In this document: positions 16,620 to 25,868 of the stretch, one piece after another | Position numbering within the stretch: position 1 is the first letter of the stretch | Layout of the letters: every line of letters starts with the position of its first letter | Origin: Pseudomonas graminis | Lineage (GTDB): Bacteria > Pseudomonadota > Gammaproteobacteria > Pseudomonadales > Pseudomonadaceae | Assembly (NCBI RefSeq): GCF_002093745.1 | Contig: NZ_MTSB01000013.1 | Span: 124,001-188,000, forward strand | Direction of reading: 5' to 3' | DNA: 64,000 nt | Position numbers and translations under genes: made by a program | Notes under the pieces: generated by a model | What the model was told of the DNA's origin: nothing | Seen by the model: only the letters and a program-made list of their open reading frames with translations | Database searches by the model: none

Positions 16620-17390
16620 GTGACTCCACTCATGATCACGCTGATGGTAGTAGCAGGCATCGCACTGCTGATCGCGATCGGCTACCTGAATCACGTCGCT
16701 GAAAACGGCAAACTGGAAAAAGCCCGTACCAAGGTCGAACTCGGTGATCGTCTGCGTCGTTGCAGCGAAATCACAGAGGTATTCCCCGGCCAGTTGATGT
16801 CCCCCGCATTGAAGCTGCTGCTGGCACGACTGGAACTCAATGTCGTGCAGCGCATGCTTAATATGGAAAAAGGCAACGCTCAGCTCAAGCACCGCATCGG
16901 AGAACTGGAAGGGCAGATTGCGAAGGGGGAAGGCATTGAAATACCCAACCCGGTCACGCCGATCCAGACCGAAGCCAAGGCCAAGGACGTCCGCTTTCTG
17001 CTGGAGGCCCTGCATGGCCAGGTGACGCGGGCGGCGCATGACGGTTTTCTGCAGACCAGCGAAGCCAAACACTGGATCCGTGAAATACGCACCATTCTGG
17101 TGACGCTGCACATCGAGTTTTTCAACAACCTTGGTCAGACCGCCCTCTCGCAGGACCAGCCAGGTCAGGCACGCCTGGCCTTTGAGCGTGGCGTGCAGTA
17201 TTTGCGCAATCAGCCGGACCCGGTGACCTATCAGCAGCAACTGCTGGCAATGGAAAAACAATTGGCCCGCGCCAATTCGATGGTTCTGACCAACACGGCG
17301 CCAACCGAAGACGACGATAACGCACTCACCGAAGGCCTCAAGCAGGACGACACCGAATCGGAATGGAAGAAGAAAGTCATCTACGATTGA
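16620..17390 (+). CDS. Conserved hypothetical membrane-anchored protein
   Basis: 256 residues; I do not recognise a named family. A single N-terminal membrane helix (LMITLMVVAGIALLIAIGYL, residues 5-24) is followed by a soluble, mainly helical region with a coiled-coil-like stretch (LNMEKGNAQLKHRIGELEGQI). A TPR-like segment lies at GQARLAFERGVQYLRNQPDPV, and the tail is acidic (TEDDDNALTEGLKQDDTESEW). The GTG at 16620 has GAGG at 16608-16611 and places the helix at the N-terminus; an ATG at 16566 would add 18 unlikely residues. Confidence 0.75.
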   Translation: MTPLMITLMVVAGIALLIAIGYLNHVAENGKLEKARTKVELGDRLRRCSEITEVFPGQLMSPALKLLLARLELNVVQRMLNMEKGNAQLKHRIGELEGQIAKGEGIEIPNPVTPIQTEAKAKDVRFLLEALHGQVTRAAHDGFLQTSEAKHWIREIRTILVTLHIEFFNNLGQTALSQDQPGQARLAFERGVQYLRNQPDPVTYQQQLLAMEKQLARANSMVLTNTAPTEDDDNALTEGLKQDDTESEWKKKVIYD

Positions 17391-17444
17391 TGACTGCCTC
17401 GCCGCCGCTGGAGCCTGACTCCAGACGGCGGCCGGTCGACCGGC

Positions 17445-17927
17445 TCAGCAGTCGGTCGATGCCAGAAAGATCGCCGCCAGACGCTCGATACCTGCCTGAT
17501 CCTCTTCCTTGAAACGCCCCACACTCGGACTGTCCAGGTCCAGCACGCCAATCAGACGCCCTTCTTTGACCAACGGCACGACCAGTTCGCTGTTCGACGC
17601 GCTGTCGCAGGCGATGTGTCCGGGAAACGCGTGTACGTCCTGAACACGTTGAGTTTGCCGGGTGTGCGCTGCCGCACCGCAGACCCCGCGACCGAAGGGG
17701 ATGCGCACGCAGGCGATCTGCCCCTGAAACGGCCCAAGCACCAACTCTTCGTCACGGTTGAGGTAGAAACCGGCCCAGTTCAAATCCTCGATCTGGGTAT
17801 AGAGAAACGCCGAGAACTGCGCCGCGTTGGCAATGAAATCCCGCTCATCGGCCAACAACGCCTCAAGCTGCGCGGCCAGTAGACCATAGCCTTCCTGCCC
17901 TGCTCCGGTGTTTTGCAAATCAATCAT
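17445..17927 (-). CDS. msrC: GAF-domain free methionine-(R)-sulfoxide reductase
   Basis: A 160-residue single GAF domain matching E. coli YebR/fRMsr. The three conserved cysteines are Cys73 (QIACVRIPFG), Cys83 (RGVCGAA) and Cys107 (HIACDSASNSELVVPL), with the family core DLNWAGFYL and GVLDLDSP. Known reaction: thioredoxin-dependent reduction of free Met-R-sulfoxide. Its start overlaps the end of the DUF815 ATPase gene by 4 nt (ATGA), so both are probably co-expressed. Confidence 0.92.
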   Translation of the reverse strand: MIDLQNTGAGQEGYGLLAAQLEALLADERDFIANAAQFSAFLYTQIEDLNWAGFYLNRDEELVLGPFQGQIACVRIPFGRGVCGAAAHTRQTQRVQDVHAFPGHIACDSASNSELVVPLVKEGRLIGVLDLDSPSVGRFKEEDQAGIERLAAIFLASTDC

Positions 17928-18814
17928 GTCTGTAGCTCCAACAATTCAAGTCCTACCCAATAACGCGCAAACTGATAAGCGCAGCGGCCATTGCGATTGC
18001 CCCGGGCGGTTGCCCAGCGGATCGCCGCCTTGTCCAGATGTTCATCGCGCTGCCAGTGCAACCCGGCCTTTTGGGCCAGTTGCGTGATCCAGTGCTCGAC
18101 CACGTTCAGGTAATGCTCCTGGGTGAACGGATAGAACGACAGCCACAGCCCGAACCGGTCAGACAAGGCAATCTTGTCTTCCACGGCCTCACTGGGGTGC
18201 AACTCCCCGTCAACGTGCTGCCAATTGGCGTTGTCGCTCTCTTTTTCCGGCACCAGGTGCCGGCGATTGGAGGTGGCGTAGAGCAGCACGTTATCCGGCG
18301 CCTGCTCCAGCGAACCGTCAAGCACGCTTTTCAGCACTCGGTAATCGCCCTCCCCCGACTCGAACGACAAGTCATCGCAGAACAGCACAAAACGCTGCGG
18401 CAGTTTTTGCAGTTGCTCGACCACGCGGGGCAGATCCCCCAAATGGTCACGTTCGATTTCGATCAGGCGCAAGCCTGCCGACGCGTACTCGGCCAGTAGC
18501 GCCCGGATCAGCGACGATTTGCCGGTGCCACGCGACCCCCACAGCAAGGCGTGGTTGGCGGGCAACCGCTCAATGAACTGACGCGTATTGCGCCCTAGCT
18601 GATCACGCTGCCGGTCAACGCCGACCAGGTCGGTCAGGCGCGTCTCCAGACTCACCTGCAACGGCATCAGGTAGCCACTGCGCCCCTCGCGCACCCAACG
18701 GGCTGCCAGTGTTGCGGCCCAGTCGACCGGTTCACGCAGGGCGGGCAACAAGGGCTCCAGACGGGCCAGCACCGCATCTGCGCGTTGCAGAAAAGCATCC
18801 AAACGAGAATCCAC
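17924..18814 (-). CDS. DUF815 family AAA-type ATPase
   Basis: 296 residues with Walker A GSRGTGKSS (about residues 93-101), Walker B FVLFCDDLSFE, and a sensor-like LYATSNRRHLVPE. The C-terminal part has RFGLWLSFYPFTQEHYLNVV, typical of DUF815. The family is widespread but functionally undefined. It is the upstream gene of the two-gene unit with msrC. Confidence 0.88.
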   Translation of the reverse strand: MDSRLDAFLQRADAVLARLEPLLPALREPVDWAATLAARWVREGRSGYLMPLQVSLETRLTDLVGVDRQRDQLGRNTRQFIERLPANHALLWGSRGTGKSSLIRALLAEYASAGLRLIEIERDHLGDLPRVVEQLQKLPQRFVLFCDDLSFESGEGDYRVLKSVLDGSLEQAPDNVLLYATSNRRHLVPEKESDNANWQHVDGELHPSEAVEDKIALSDRFGLWLSFYPFTQEHYLNVVEHWITQLAQKAGLHWQRDEHLDKAAIRWATARGNRNGRCAYQFARYWVGLELLELQT

Positions 18815-18904
18815 GGGATCTCCTCACTATTTAACTGATTGGTCACGGGTGCCGATCAGCTATGCTTGACCCGCACCGGGCACCAGAAGTGACAGTTATT
18901 ACTC

Positions 18905-21244
18905 ATGGATATATCGCTCAAAAACAGGCTTTCATTCAAACAGGCGCGTCTTGCCGTTCTGATCGGCTTTGCGCTTGGAACCCTGTTGAGCGTGGCGCAG
19001 ATTGCGATTGATTATGCCAGCGAAGATGCGTCCATCAATCGGGAAATCAAATCACTGCTGGAAATCATCCAGAATCCTGCATCGCGTATTGCCTATAACA
19101 TCGATGCCGAACTGGCTCAGGAGCTCACCCTCGGGCTGCTGCACTCCCCTGCGGTGGTCAGTGCCAGGCTGACCGACAACAATGACACCGTGCTCGCCAG
19201 CGTCGAGCGACCGACGGCCACAGGCCGTTACCGGGTACTCAGCGACTGGCTGTTCGGCGAAAGCCGGCAGTTTCAAGAGAAGCTGCACCTCGATCACCTG
19301 CCAAGCGAAACCATCGGCACACTGTACCTCACCGTCGACACCTTCGCGTTTGGCAGTCACTTCCTGCAACGTGCCGAAATCACCCTGCTCAACGGGTTCG
19401 TGCGCAGCCTGGCGCTGGCCGGCATCCTGACCATTCTGTTTTACGCCACCCTGACCAAACCACTGGTAAGGGTCATACGCGAATTGAGCAGCCGCGACCC
19501 GCGCAGCCCTGATCAGGCGCAAATCACCTGCCCGCCGCACCACGAGCAAGATGAAATCGGCGTCCTGGTCGCGACGTTCAATCGCCAGTTCGAAACCGTG
19601 AGCACCGAATTCTCCAGACGGCGCGCGGCCGAAGACCGACTTAACGACCACCTCAACGAGCTGGAAAACATCGTTTCGGCGCGCACCACCGAGCTCAAGG
19701 CCAGCAACATGCGCCTGCGCGAATCCAACGAAGAGCTGCAAATAGCGCGCAGCACTGCACTCGACATGGCCCACGCGCGCGCCGCCTTTCTGGCACACAT
19801 GAGCCACGAAATCCGCACACCGCTCAACGGTTTGCTGGGCATGCTGGCGTTGTCGCTGGACAGCCCGCTCGGCGCCGAACAGCGTCAGCAGCTGATGATT
19901 GCCCACGACTCGGGCAAGGTTCTGGTGGAGTTGCTCAACGATATTCTCGACATGTCCAAATTCGACGCCGGCCATCTGGAGATCGAGCGCATTCCTTTCG
20001 ATCTGGGCGCCTTGATCGAGGACACCGCCAACCTGCTGTCGCAGAACGCGGCGCCCAGTGTCGAACTGACCTGCCTGATCGCGCCGGACTTCCCGGCCAT
20101 GATCACCGGCGACCCGACCCGGGTGCGGCAAATCGTCAGCAATTTGCTGTCCAACGCCCTCAAGTTCACCCGGTTTGGGCGCGTAGATGTGCGCCTTTCA
20201 CACCACCTGGACGCTGCCTCCGGAGAGAATCGCATCCGTATCGAAGTGCGCGACACCGGCATAGGGATCGCGCAGGATGCCCAGACCAGAATCTTCCAGC
20301 CGTTTACTCAGGCAGAAACCGCCATCACCCGCCAGTACGGCGGCACCGGACTGGGTCTGGCACTGACCAATAACTTGTGCGAAGCCATGAATGGCACGCT
20401 GAGCATTCAGTCGCTGTCCGGTTTCGGCAGTCAGTTCTGTGCCGAATTGCCATTACCGGTTCACGTGCCCGCCGTCGCCCAGACCCCGCTCACAGGACGC
20501 GTCACCGTGATCAGCTCGGCGGGCAGCGGCCTGGTCGAGCTGCTCGGCAATCTGCTGCCGTACTGGGGCGTGGACCTCAAGCGACGCAGCGCGGATAACC
20601 TTGACCCGGACGACACTCCGGACCTGGTGATCACCGATTGCCCGGAGTGCCTGTTCGCGATCCGCCCGATGACGCCCGTGCCGATATTACTGGTCACCGC
20701 CTACGGCAACTTCATGCCAGGTGAACAGGTGGCCGCCCTCGCCCCGCTTCAACAGCAGGCACGCCCCTTGGCCCGCAACGCGCTTTACCACACGTTGCGG
20801 CGAATCCTGAACCATGAAGAAACGAGCGCCAAAGACGCAACAGCGCGGGAAAAGACAACGCAGCGCCTGGCGCGCGTGCTGCTGGTGGAGGACAACCCGG
20901 TCAATCAACTGGTTGCCAAAAGCATACTGGCCAAACTGGGCTGCGAAGTGGTCATCAGCAGTCATGGTGGCGAAGCGCTGGAACAATTGGAGAAAGGCCA
21001 TTTCGACCTGGTTTTGATGGACTGCAATATGCCGGTCATGGACGGCTATGAGGCGAGCCGCCAGATCCGCAGCAGCGGCCGCTGGCCCAACCTGCCGATT
21101 GTCGCCCTGACCGCCAACGCCATGCCCGACGAACGCGAGCGCTGCAAGGCGGCAGGCATGAACGACTATCTGGCCAAGCCGTTCAGACGTGCCGAACTGA
21201 TCGGCATTCTGGACCAATGGATACCGCTTGCCGAGAACAGCTGA
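18905..21244 (+). CDS. sagS: Hybrid sensor histidine kinase, SagS homologue
   Basis: 779 residues. Membrane helices lie at about 15-37 and 165-184 and enclose a periplasmic sensor domain. A HAMP-like/coiled-coil region (215-290) follows, then HisKA with His301 (AFLAHMSHEIRTPLNG), HATPase_c (RQIVSNLLSNALKF, DTGIGIA, GGTGLGLALT), and a C-terminal receiver with phospho-acceptor Asp706 (VLMDCNMPVMDG). Length and neighbours (gpx, msrB, aminotransferase, htpX) match P. aeruginosa sagS (PA2824), which steers biofilm formation through HptB and BfiS. In P. aeruginosa a MarR-type gene (ospR) separates sagS from gpx; it is absent here. Confidence 0.87.
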   Translation: MDISLKNRLSFKQARLAVLIGFALGTLLSVAQIAIDYASEDASINREIKSLLEIIQNPASRIAYNIDAELAQELTLGLLHSPAVVSARLTDNNDTVLASVERPTATGRYRVLSDWLFGESRQFQEKLHLDHLPSETIGTLYLTVDTFAFGSHFLQRAEITLLNGFVRSLALAGILTILFYATLTKPLVRVIRELSSRDPRSPDQAQITCPPHHEQDEIGVLVATFNRQFETVSTEFSRRRAAEDRLNDHLNELENIVSARTTELKASNMRLRESNEELQIARSTALDMAHARAAFLAHMSHEIRTPLNGLLGMLALSLDSPLGAEQRQQLMIAHDSGKVLVELLNDILDMSKFDAGHLEIERIPFDLGALIEDTANLLSQNAAPSVELTCLIAPDFPAMITGDPTRVRQIVSNLLSNALKFTRFGRVDVRLSHHLDAASGENRIRIEVRDTGIGIAQDAQTRIFQPFTQAETAITRQYGGTGLGLALTNNLCEAMNGTLSIQSLSGFGSQFCAELPLPVHVPAVAQTPLTGRVTVISSAGSGLVELLGNLLPYWGVDLKRRSADNLDPDDTPDLVITDCPECLFAIRPMTPVPILLVTAYGNFMPGEQVAALAPLQQQARPLARNALYHTLRRILNHEETSAKDATAREKTTQRLARVLLVEDNPVNQLVAKSILAKLGCEVVISSHGGEALEQLEKGHFDLVLMDCNMPVMDGYEASRQIRSSGRWPNLPIVALTANAMPDERERCKAAGMNDYLAKPFRRAELIGILDQWIPLAENS

Positions 21245-21250
21245 ACACGC

Positions 21251-21736
21251 TTAACGCAACAGCGCCTCGATTTCACCCTTCAACTCTTCGGGCTTGGTCA
21301 AGGGCGCGAAACGCTTGACCTGCTTACCGTCCTTGCCAATCAGGAATTTGGTGAAGTTCCACTTGATACGCTCGGTGCCCAATACACCGGGCGCCTGCTG
21401 CTTGAGCTCTACGAACAAGGGATGAGCCTGCGCGCCATTCACCTCCACCTTTTTGAACAGGGGGAAGCTGACCCCGTAGTTCAGCTCGCAAAAACCGGAA
21501 ATAGCCCCTTCATCGCCCGGCTCCTGTTTACCGAACTGGTTACAAGGAAAGCCGAGCACCACCAGCCCCCGGTCCTTATAGTCTTGCCAGAGTTTTTCCA
21601 GCCCCTGATATTGAGGCGTAAAGCCGCACTTGCTGGCCGTATTGACCACCAGCACTGCCTTGCCGGCGAAATCAGCGAGGGTTTTCTGTTCTCCCTTGAT
21701 CGTGGTGACCGGGATGTTCAGCAGGTTTTCACTCAT
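21251..21736 (-). CDS. Glutathione peroxidase (Cys type)
   Basis: A 161-residue thioredoxin-fold peroxidase with peroxidatic Cys in NTASKCGFTPQYQGL (Cys37), the resolving or structural Cys in LGFPCNQFGKQEPG, and WNFTKFLIGKDG supplying the Trp/Asn of the catalytic tetrad. It reduces hydroperoxides with thiols, in bacteria often via thioredoxin. It is convergent with sagS, with only 6 nt between stop codons. Confidence 0.94.
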   Translation of the reverse strand: MSENLLNIPVTTIKGEQKTLADFAGKAVLVVNTASKCGFTPQYQGLEKLWQDYKDRGLVVLGFPCNQFGKQEPGDEGAISGFCELNYGVSFPLFKKVEVNGAQAHPLFVELKQQAPGVLGTERIKWNFTKFLIGKDGKQVKRFAPLTKPEELKGEIEALLR

Positions 21737-21852
21737 GAAAAAGAGGCCTCGGCGCTAGGGTTGGGTCAAACGTAAGCGTTGACGTTAGCGTGCTATTGAA
21801 CAGCACGCACGCCAATTTCCGGGATTGATGCAGGTCAATAAACGCACACGCG

Positions 21853-22248
21853 CTATTGGCGAGGTTCCAGCGTCAGGCACACCGAGTTGATGCAGTAACG
21901 CAACCCGGTCGGCGGTGGGCCATCGGGAAACACATGACCCAGATGAGCATCGCATTTGGCGCAGACGACTTCCGTACGAATCATGCCATGGCTGATATCG
22001 CGCACTTCGACCACCGCACTGCCTTCCAGCGGCGCGTAAAAACTCGGCCAGCCGCAGCCCGAATCGAACTTGGTTTGCGAGTCGAACAGCGCCTCATTGC
22101 AACAGATGCAGTGGTAGACGCCTGCTGTTTTCGTGTCGTTGTATTGGCCGGAAAACGGCCGCTCGGTGCCTTTCAGGCGACACACGTTGTATTGCTCCGG
22201 GTCGAGCATCTGCTTCCACTCTTCAAGCGTTTTCTGCAACTTGTCCAC
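21853..22248 (-). CDS. msrB: Peptide methionine-(R)-sulfoxide reductase MsrB
   Basis: 131 residues: [27 protein letters not shown] (family N-terminus), the zinc pairs CICC and [25 protein letters not shown], and the catalytic Cys in [10 protein letters not shown]. It reduces the R-epimer of protein methionine sulfoxide. The GTG at 22248 is chosen because its mRNA has GGAGG 7 nt upstream and the resulting length equals the family norm. The frame stays open to 22461, but those 71 extra codons are not MsrB-like. Divergent from alaA. Confidence 0.92.
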   Translation of the reverse strand: MDKLQKTLEEWKQMLDPEQYNVCRLKGTERPFSGQYNDTKTAGVYHCICCNEALFDSQTKFDSGCGWPSFYAPLEGSAVVEVRDISHGMIRTEVVCAKCDAHLGHVFPDGPPPTGLRYCINSVCLTLEPRQ

Positions 22249-22438
22249 AGGTACACCTCCAAACTCGAAAAAGCCCGATCTGTACCTTTTCCGCAGATCA
22301 GGTGGCACGTATGATTGCGCCCATTCAGACCCCAGTCTGTCACCCGTGTTTGTCGCATACAAACCCATTTTCATGGCGAACGTGCAGCAACCTTCATTGC
22401 AGGCCGGTAACACCTCGTCCATTTTCGGGATCATCACC

Positions 22439-23650
22439 ATGCAGTTCAACAAATCGAACAAGCTCGCAAACGTCTGCTACGACATTCGCGGGCCAGTGCT
22501 CAAGCACGCCAAACGCCTGGAAGAGGAAGGTCATCGCATCCTCAAGCTGAACATCGGCAACCCGGCACCGTTTGGTTTCGAGGCGCCGGACGAAATCCTG
22601 CAGGACGTGATCCGCAACCTGCCGACCGCTCAGGGCTACAGTGACTCCAAAGGTCTGTTCAGCGCCCGCAAGGCGGTCATGCAGTACTACCAGCAAAAGC
22701 AGGTAGAAGGTGTCGGTATCGAGGACATCTACCTGGGCAACGGCGTTTCCGAACTGATCGTGATGTCGATGCAGGCGTTGCTCAACAATGGCGACGAAGT
22801 GCTGGTTCCTGCCCCCGACTATCCCTTGTGGACAGCAGCCGTTGCCCTGTCCGGTGGCAGCCCGGTGCATTACCTGTGCGACGAGCAGGCCAACTGGTGG
22901 CCGGACCTTGAAGACATCAAGGCCAAGATCACCCCGAACACCAAGGCCATGGTCATCATCAACCCGAACAACCCGACCGGGGCCGTGTATTCCCGCGAGG
23001 TGCTGCTGGGGATGCTGGAACTGGCTCGCCAGCACAATCTGGTGGTGTTCTCCGATGAAATCTACGACAAGATCCTCTACGACGACGCCGTACACATCTG
23101 CACCGCCTCGCTGGCTCCGGACCTGCTGTGCCTGACGTTCAACGGCCTGTCCAAGTCCTACCGGGTGGCGGGCTTCCGGTCCGGCTGGATTGCCATTTCC
23201 GGGCCGAAACACAATGCGCAGAGCTATATCGAAGGCATCGATATCCTGGCCAACATGCGCCTGTGCGCCAACGTGCCCAGCCAGCATGCGATCCAGACCG
23301 CTTTGGGTGGCTACCAGAGCATCAACGACCTGATTCTGCCACCCGGCCGCCTGCTGGAGCAGCGCAACCGTACGTGGGAACTGCTCAACGACATTCCCGG
23401 CGTCAGTTGCGTGAAGCCGATGGGGGCGTTGTATGCGTTCCCGCGCATCGACCCTAAGGTCTGCCCGATCTTTAACGACGAAAAGTTCGTCCTCGACCTG
23501 CTGCTGTCGGAAAAACTGCTGGTGGTTCAGGGCACTGCGTTCAACTGGCCGTACCCTGATCACTTCCGCGTCGTGACCCTGCCGCGGGTCGACGAACTGG
23601 AGCAGGCCATTGGCCGTATCGGTAACTTCCTGAAAGGTTATCGCCAGTAA
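22439..23650 (+). CDS. alaA: Pyridoxal-phosphate aminotransferase, AlaA-like (glutamate-pyruvate)
   Basis: A 403-residue class I/II aminotransferase. Diagnostic are [75 protein letters not shown] and the PLP-lysine in [13 protein letters not shown]. It closely resembles E. coli AlaA, which makes alanine from pyruvate and glutamate. The ATG at 22439 (MQFNKSNKL) matches family starts. A terminator follows at 23681-23709. Confidence 0.9.
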   Translation: MQFNKSNKLANVCYDIRGPVLKHAKRLEEEGHRILKLNIGNPAPFGFEAPDEILQDVIRNLPTAQGYSDSKGLFSARKAVMQYYQQKQVEGVGIEDIYLGNGVSELIVMSMQALLNNGDEVLVPAPDYPLWTAAVALSGGSPVHYLCDEQANWWPDLEDIKAKITPNTKAMVIINPNNPTGAVYSREVLLGMLELARQHNLVVFSDEIYDKILYDDAVHICTASLAPDLLCLTFNGLSKSYRVAGFRSGWIAISGPKHNAQSYIEGIDILANMRLCANVPSQHAIQTALGGYQSINDLILPPGRLLEQRNRTWELLNDIPGVSCVKPMGALYAFPRIDPKVCPIFNDEKFVLDLLLSEKLLVVQGTAFNWPYPDHFRVVTLPRVDELEQAIGRIGNFLKGYRQ

Positions 23651-23680
23651 CCCAGCGCCTCGCTATCGTTACTCCTGACT

Positions 23681-23709
23681 GCCCCGACCCGTTCGGGGCC
23701 GTTTATTTC
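23681..23709 (+). terminator. Rho-independent terminator after alaA
   Basis: GCCCCGA-CCCGT-TCGGGGC (7-bp perfect stem, 23681-23699) followed by CGTTTATTT. The T-run is imperfect. Confidence 0.75.
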
Positions 23710-23915
23710 CACCCCGCCAAAATAGCCGCCAGGCACTGCGTCAAACCCTTCAGGCATCGAATGCTCTGGCTCAGGCGCCGTTCAGCTTCCCGGGATTACC
23801 ATCGATTGTGACCAGAGGACACAGTTTGAAATAGTCCCTGTGTTGAATAGCGACGGGCATCACCTTATATACCCGGCATCGAGTTACATATTTACCTGAG
23901 GAGTACGTTTCGACC

Positions 23916-24782
23916 ATGATGCGCATTTTGCTGTTTTTGGCCACTAACCTTGCGGTCGTGCTGATTGCCAGCATCACCTTGAGCCTTTTTGGCTTCAACG
24001 GGTTCATGGCGGCCAACGGGGTTGATCTGAACCTCAATCAGCTGCTGGTTTTCTGCGCTGTGTTCGGTTTCGCGGGCTCACTGTTTTCGCTGTTCATCTC
24101 CAAGTGGATGGCGAAAATGAGCACCGGCACTCAGATCATTACCCAGCCTCGCACTCGCCATGAGCAATGGTTGCTGCAGACCGTTGAACAACTGTCACGC
24201 GACGCGGGCATCAAGATGCCGGAAGTCGGTATCTTCCCGGCCTATGAGGCCAACGCGTTCGCCACGGGCTGGAACAAGAACGATGCACTGGTAGCGGTAA
24301 GCCAGGGCTTGCTCGAGCGCTTTTCGCCGGATGAGGTGAAAGCCGTACTGGCGCACGAAATCGGCCACGTTGCCAATGGCGACATGGTCACCCTGGCGCT
24401 GGTGCAGGGTGTAGTGAACACCTTTGTGATGTTCTTCGCCCGCATCATCGGCAATTTCGTCGACAAGGTGATCTTCAAGAGCGAGAACGGTCAGGGCATT
24501 GCCTATTACATCACGACGATCTTTGCCGAGCTGGTACTGGGTTTTCTGGCAAGCGCCATCGTCATGTGGTTCTCGCGCAAGCGTGAATTCCGCGCTGACG
24601 ACGCCGGTGCCCGCCTGGCCGGCACGGACGCGATGATCGGGGCACTGCAACGCCTGCGCTCCGAACAAGGCGTGCCGGTGAACATGCCTGACAGCCTGAC
24701 CGCGTTCGGTATCAACGCCGGCCTGTTCATGAGCCACCCGCCGCTGGAACAACGCATCGAGGCCCTGCGCCGCCGCGGTTGA
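23916..24782 (+). CDS. htpX: Membrane zinc metalloprotease HtpX
   Basis: A 288-residue M48 protease with two N-terminal membrane helices ([39 protein letters not shown]) and the catalytic motif [14 protein letters not shown] second pair of hydrophobic segments and the distal zinc Glu in [18 protein letters not shown] follow. It works with FtsH in inner-membrane protein quality control. GAGGAG precedes the tandem ATG codons at 23916 and 23919. The 265-bp upstream region may hold a stress promoter, but I could not assign one. Confidence 0.95.
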   Translation: MMRILLFLATNLAVVLIASITLSLFGFNGFMAANGVDLNLNQLLVFCAVFGFAGSLFSLFISKWMAKMSTGTQIITQPRTRHEQWLLQTVEQLSRDAGIKMPEVGIFPAYEANAFATGWNKNDALVAVSQGLLERFSPDEVKAVLAHEIGHVANGDMVTLALVQGVVNTFVMFFARIIGNFVDKVIFKSENGQGIAYYITTIFAELVLGFLASAIVMWFSRKREFRADDAGARLAGTDAMIGALQRLRSEQGVPVNMPDSLTAFGINAGLFMSHPPLEQRIEALRRRG

Positions 24783-24810
24783 TGGCACCCGCCACCCGCC
24801 GTTGATTATC

Positions 24811-24899
24811 GTCCCCACGTTCGCGTGGGGACGTCGTAGGCGGCACCGGCAAATCAAGACACAGAGCATCACGACCTGAAGGCCAACGCTGAGCATTGG
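24811..24899 (-). repeat. REP-like unit, copy 4, with strong hairpin after htpX
   Basis: GTCCCCACG-TTCG-CGTGGGGAC (24811-24832, perfect 9-bp stem) and CCAACGC-TGA-GCATTGG (24883-24899) bracket a degenerate ACACAGAGCATCACG. The second hairpin matches that of copy 2 at 5245-5261. It may stabilise the htpX mRNA 3' end. Confidence 0.7.
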
Positions 24900-24962
24900 C
24901 AAGAACGTTAAAACATCTGAAAACCCGATCAAAAAGCGCCAGAACTTATATTAGATTCAGAT

Positions 24963-24995
24963 CATGAGAATGATCGACTATGGATCATTCTCATG
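24963..24995. promoter_or_regulatory. 13-bp perfect inverted repeat upstream of the DOPA-dioxygenase gene
   Basis: CATGAGAATGATC (24963-24975), 7-nt spacer GACTATG, GATCATTCTCATG (24983-24995). It lies between a possible -10 (TATATT, 24947-24952) and the ribosome site at 25000-25003. It is well placed for an operator or 5' leader hairpin. The half-site loosely resembles a Fur half-site, but the 7-nt spacing does not fit a standard Fur box. Confidence 0.6.
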
Positions 24996-25010
24996 TTCTG
25001 GAGCTTCGGA

Positions 25011-25778
25011 ATGTTTCCCAGCCTGTTTATTTCCCACGGCTCTCCCATGCTGGCACTGGAGCCGGGCGAGAGCGGCCCTGCCCTGGCGCAGTTGGCAGCC
25101 AGCATGCCCAGGCCTCGCGCCATCGTCATGGTATCGGCCCACTGGGAAAGCCATGAGCTTACCGTAAACGGCAACCCTCAGCCGGAGACATGGCATGACT
25201 TCGGCGGCTTTCCAGCCGAATTGTTTGCAGTGCAGTACCCGGCGCAAGGGCTGCCGGAATTGACGCGCACGATGGTTGATCTGCTTGCCGCCAGCGACCT
25301 GCCCGCACGCATCGACAGCAGACGTCCGTTCGACCACGGCGTATGGGTGCCGTTGTCGCTGATGTACCCGGACGCCGATATTCCGGTGGTGCAGGTTTCG
25401 CTGCCCAGCCGCCAGGGACCGGAATTACAGACTCGTGTGGGCCGGGCACTGGCCAGCTTGCGCGAACAGGGCGTACTGATCATTGGCTCAGGCAGCATCA
25501 CGCATAACCTGCGCGATCTGGACTGGAACGCAGGGCCAGAAAAGTCCGAGCCTTGGGCCGAGCGCTTTCGCAGCTGGATGATCGACGCACTGCAGCGCGA
25601 CGATGAAGACGCCCTGCACCACTACCGCAGCCTCGCTCCCCACGCCGCACACGCCCACCCGAGCGACGAACACCTGCTGCCACTGTACTTTGCTCGTGGC
25701 GCAGGCGGCGTGTTCAGCATTGCCTATCAGGGCTTCACGATGGGCGCACTCGGGATGGACATCTATCGGTTCGACTGA
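25011..25778 (+). CDS. 4,5-DOPA-dioxygenase-like class III extradiol dioxygenase (YgiD family)
   Basis: 255 residues of the LigB superfamily. MFPSLFISHGSPMLALEPG carries the first metal His, VSAHWESHELTVN the next, then RPFDHGVWVPLSLMYP and GSGSITHNLRD, and HPSDEHLLPLYFA at the C-terminus. Relatives open catechol-type rings such as L-DOPA with non-heme Fe or Zn; the true bacterial substrate is unclear. The ATG at 25011 is preferred over 24993 because GGAG (25000-25003) sits 7 nt before it and homologues begin at the LPSLFISHG segment. Confidence 0.88.
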   Translation: MFPSLFISHGSPMLALEPGESGPALAQLAASMPRPRAIVMVSAHWESHELTVNGNPQPETWHDFGGFPAELFAVQYPAQGLPELTRTMVDLLAASDLPARIDSRRPFDHGVWVPLSLMYPDADIPVVQVSLPSRQGPELQTRVGRALASLREQGVLIIGSGSITHNLRDLDWNAGPEKSEPWAERFRSWMIDALQRDDEDALHHYRSLAPHAAHAHPSDEHLLPLYFARGAGGVFSIAYQGFTMGALGMDIYRFD

Positions 25779-25811
25779 CCCCGACAAGGGCCGCCGCCCT
25801 GAATCCGGAAC

Positions 25812-25843
25812 AAAAAAATCCCCGAACCAGTCGGGGATTTTTT
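25812..25843. terminator. Bidirectional terminator between DOPA-dioxygenase and deaD genes
   Basis: AAAAAATCCCCGA-ACCAG-TCGGGGATTTTTT: a 7-bp GC-rich stem extended by A-T pairs with T-runs both ways; convergent genes end on either side. Confidence 0.93.
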
Positions 25844-25868
25844 ATTGGCCGATCAGCTCAAGAGCCGA

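Noticed and set aside
22249..22461. N-terminal extension of msrB by 71 codons
   Set aside because: The extension is not MsrB-like and overlaps the divergent alaA start region, while the GTG at 22248 has a good ribosome site and gives the family length.
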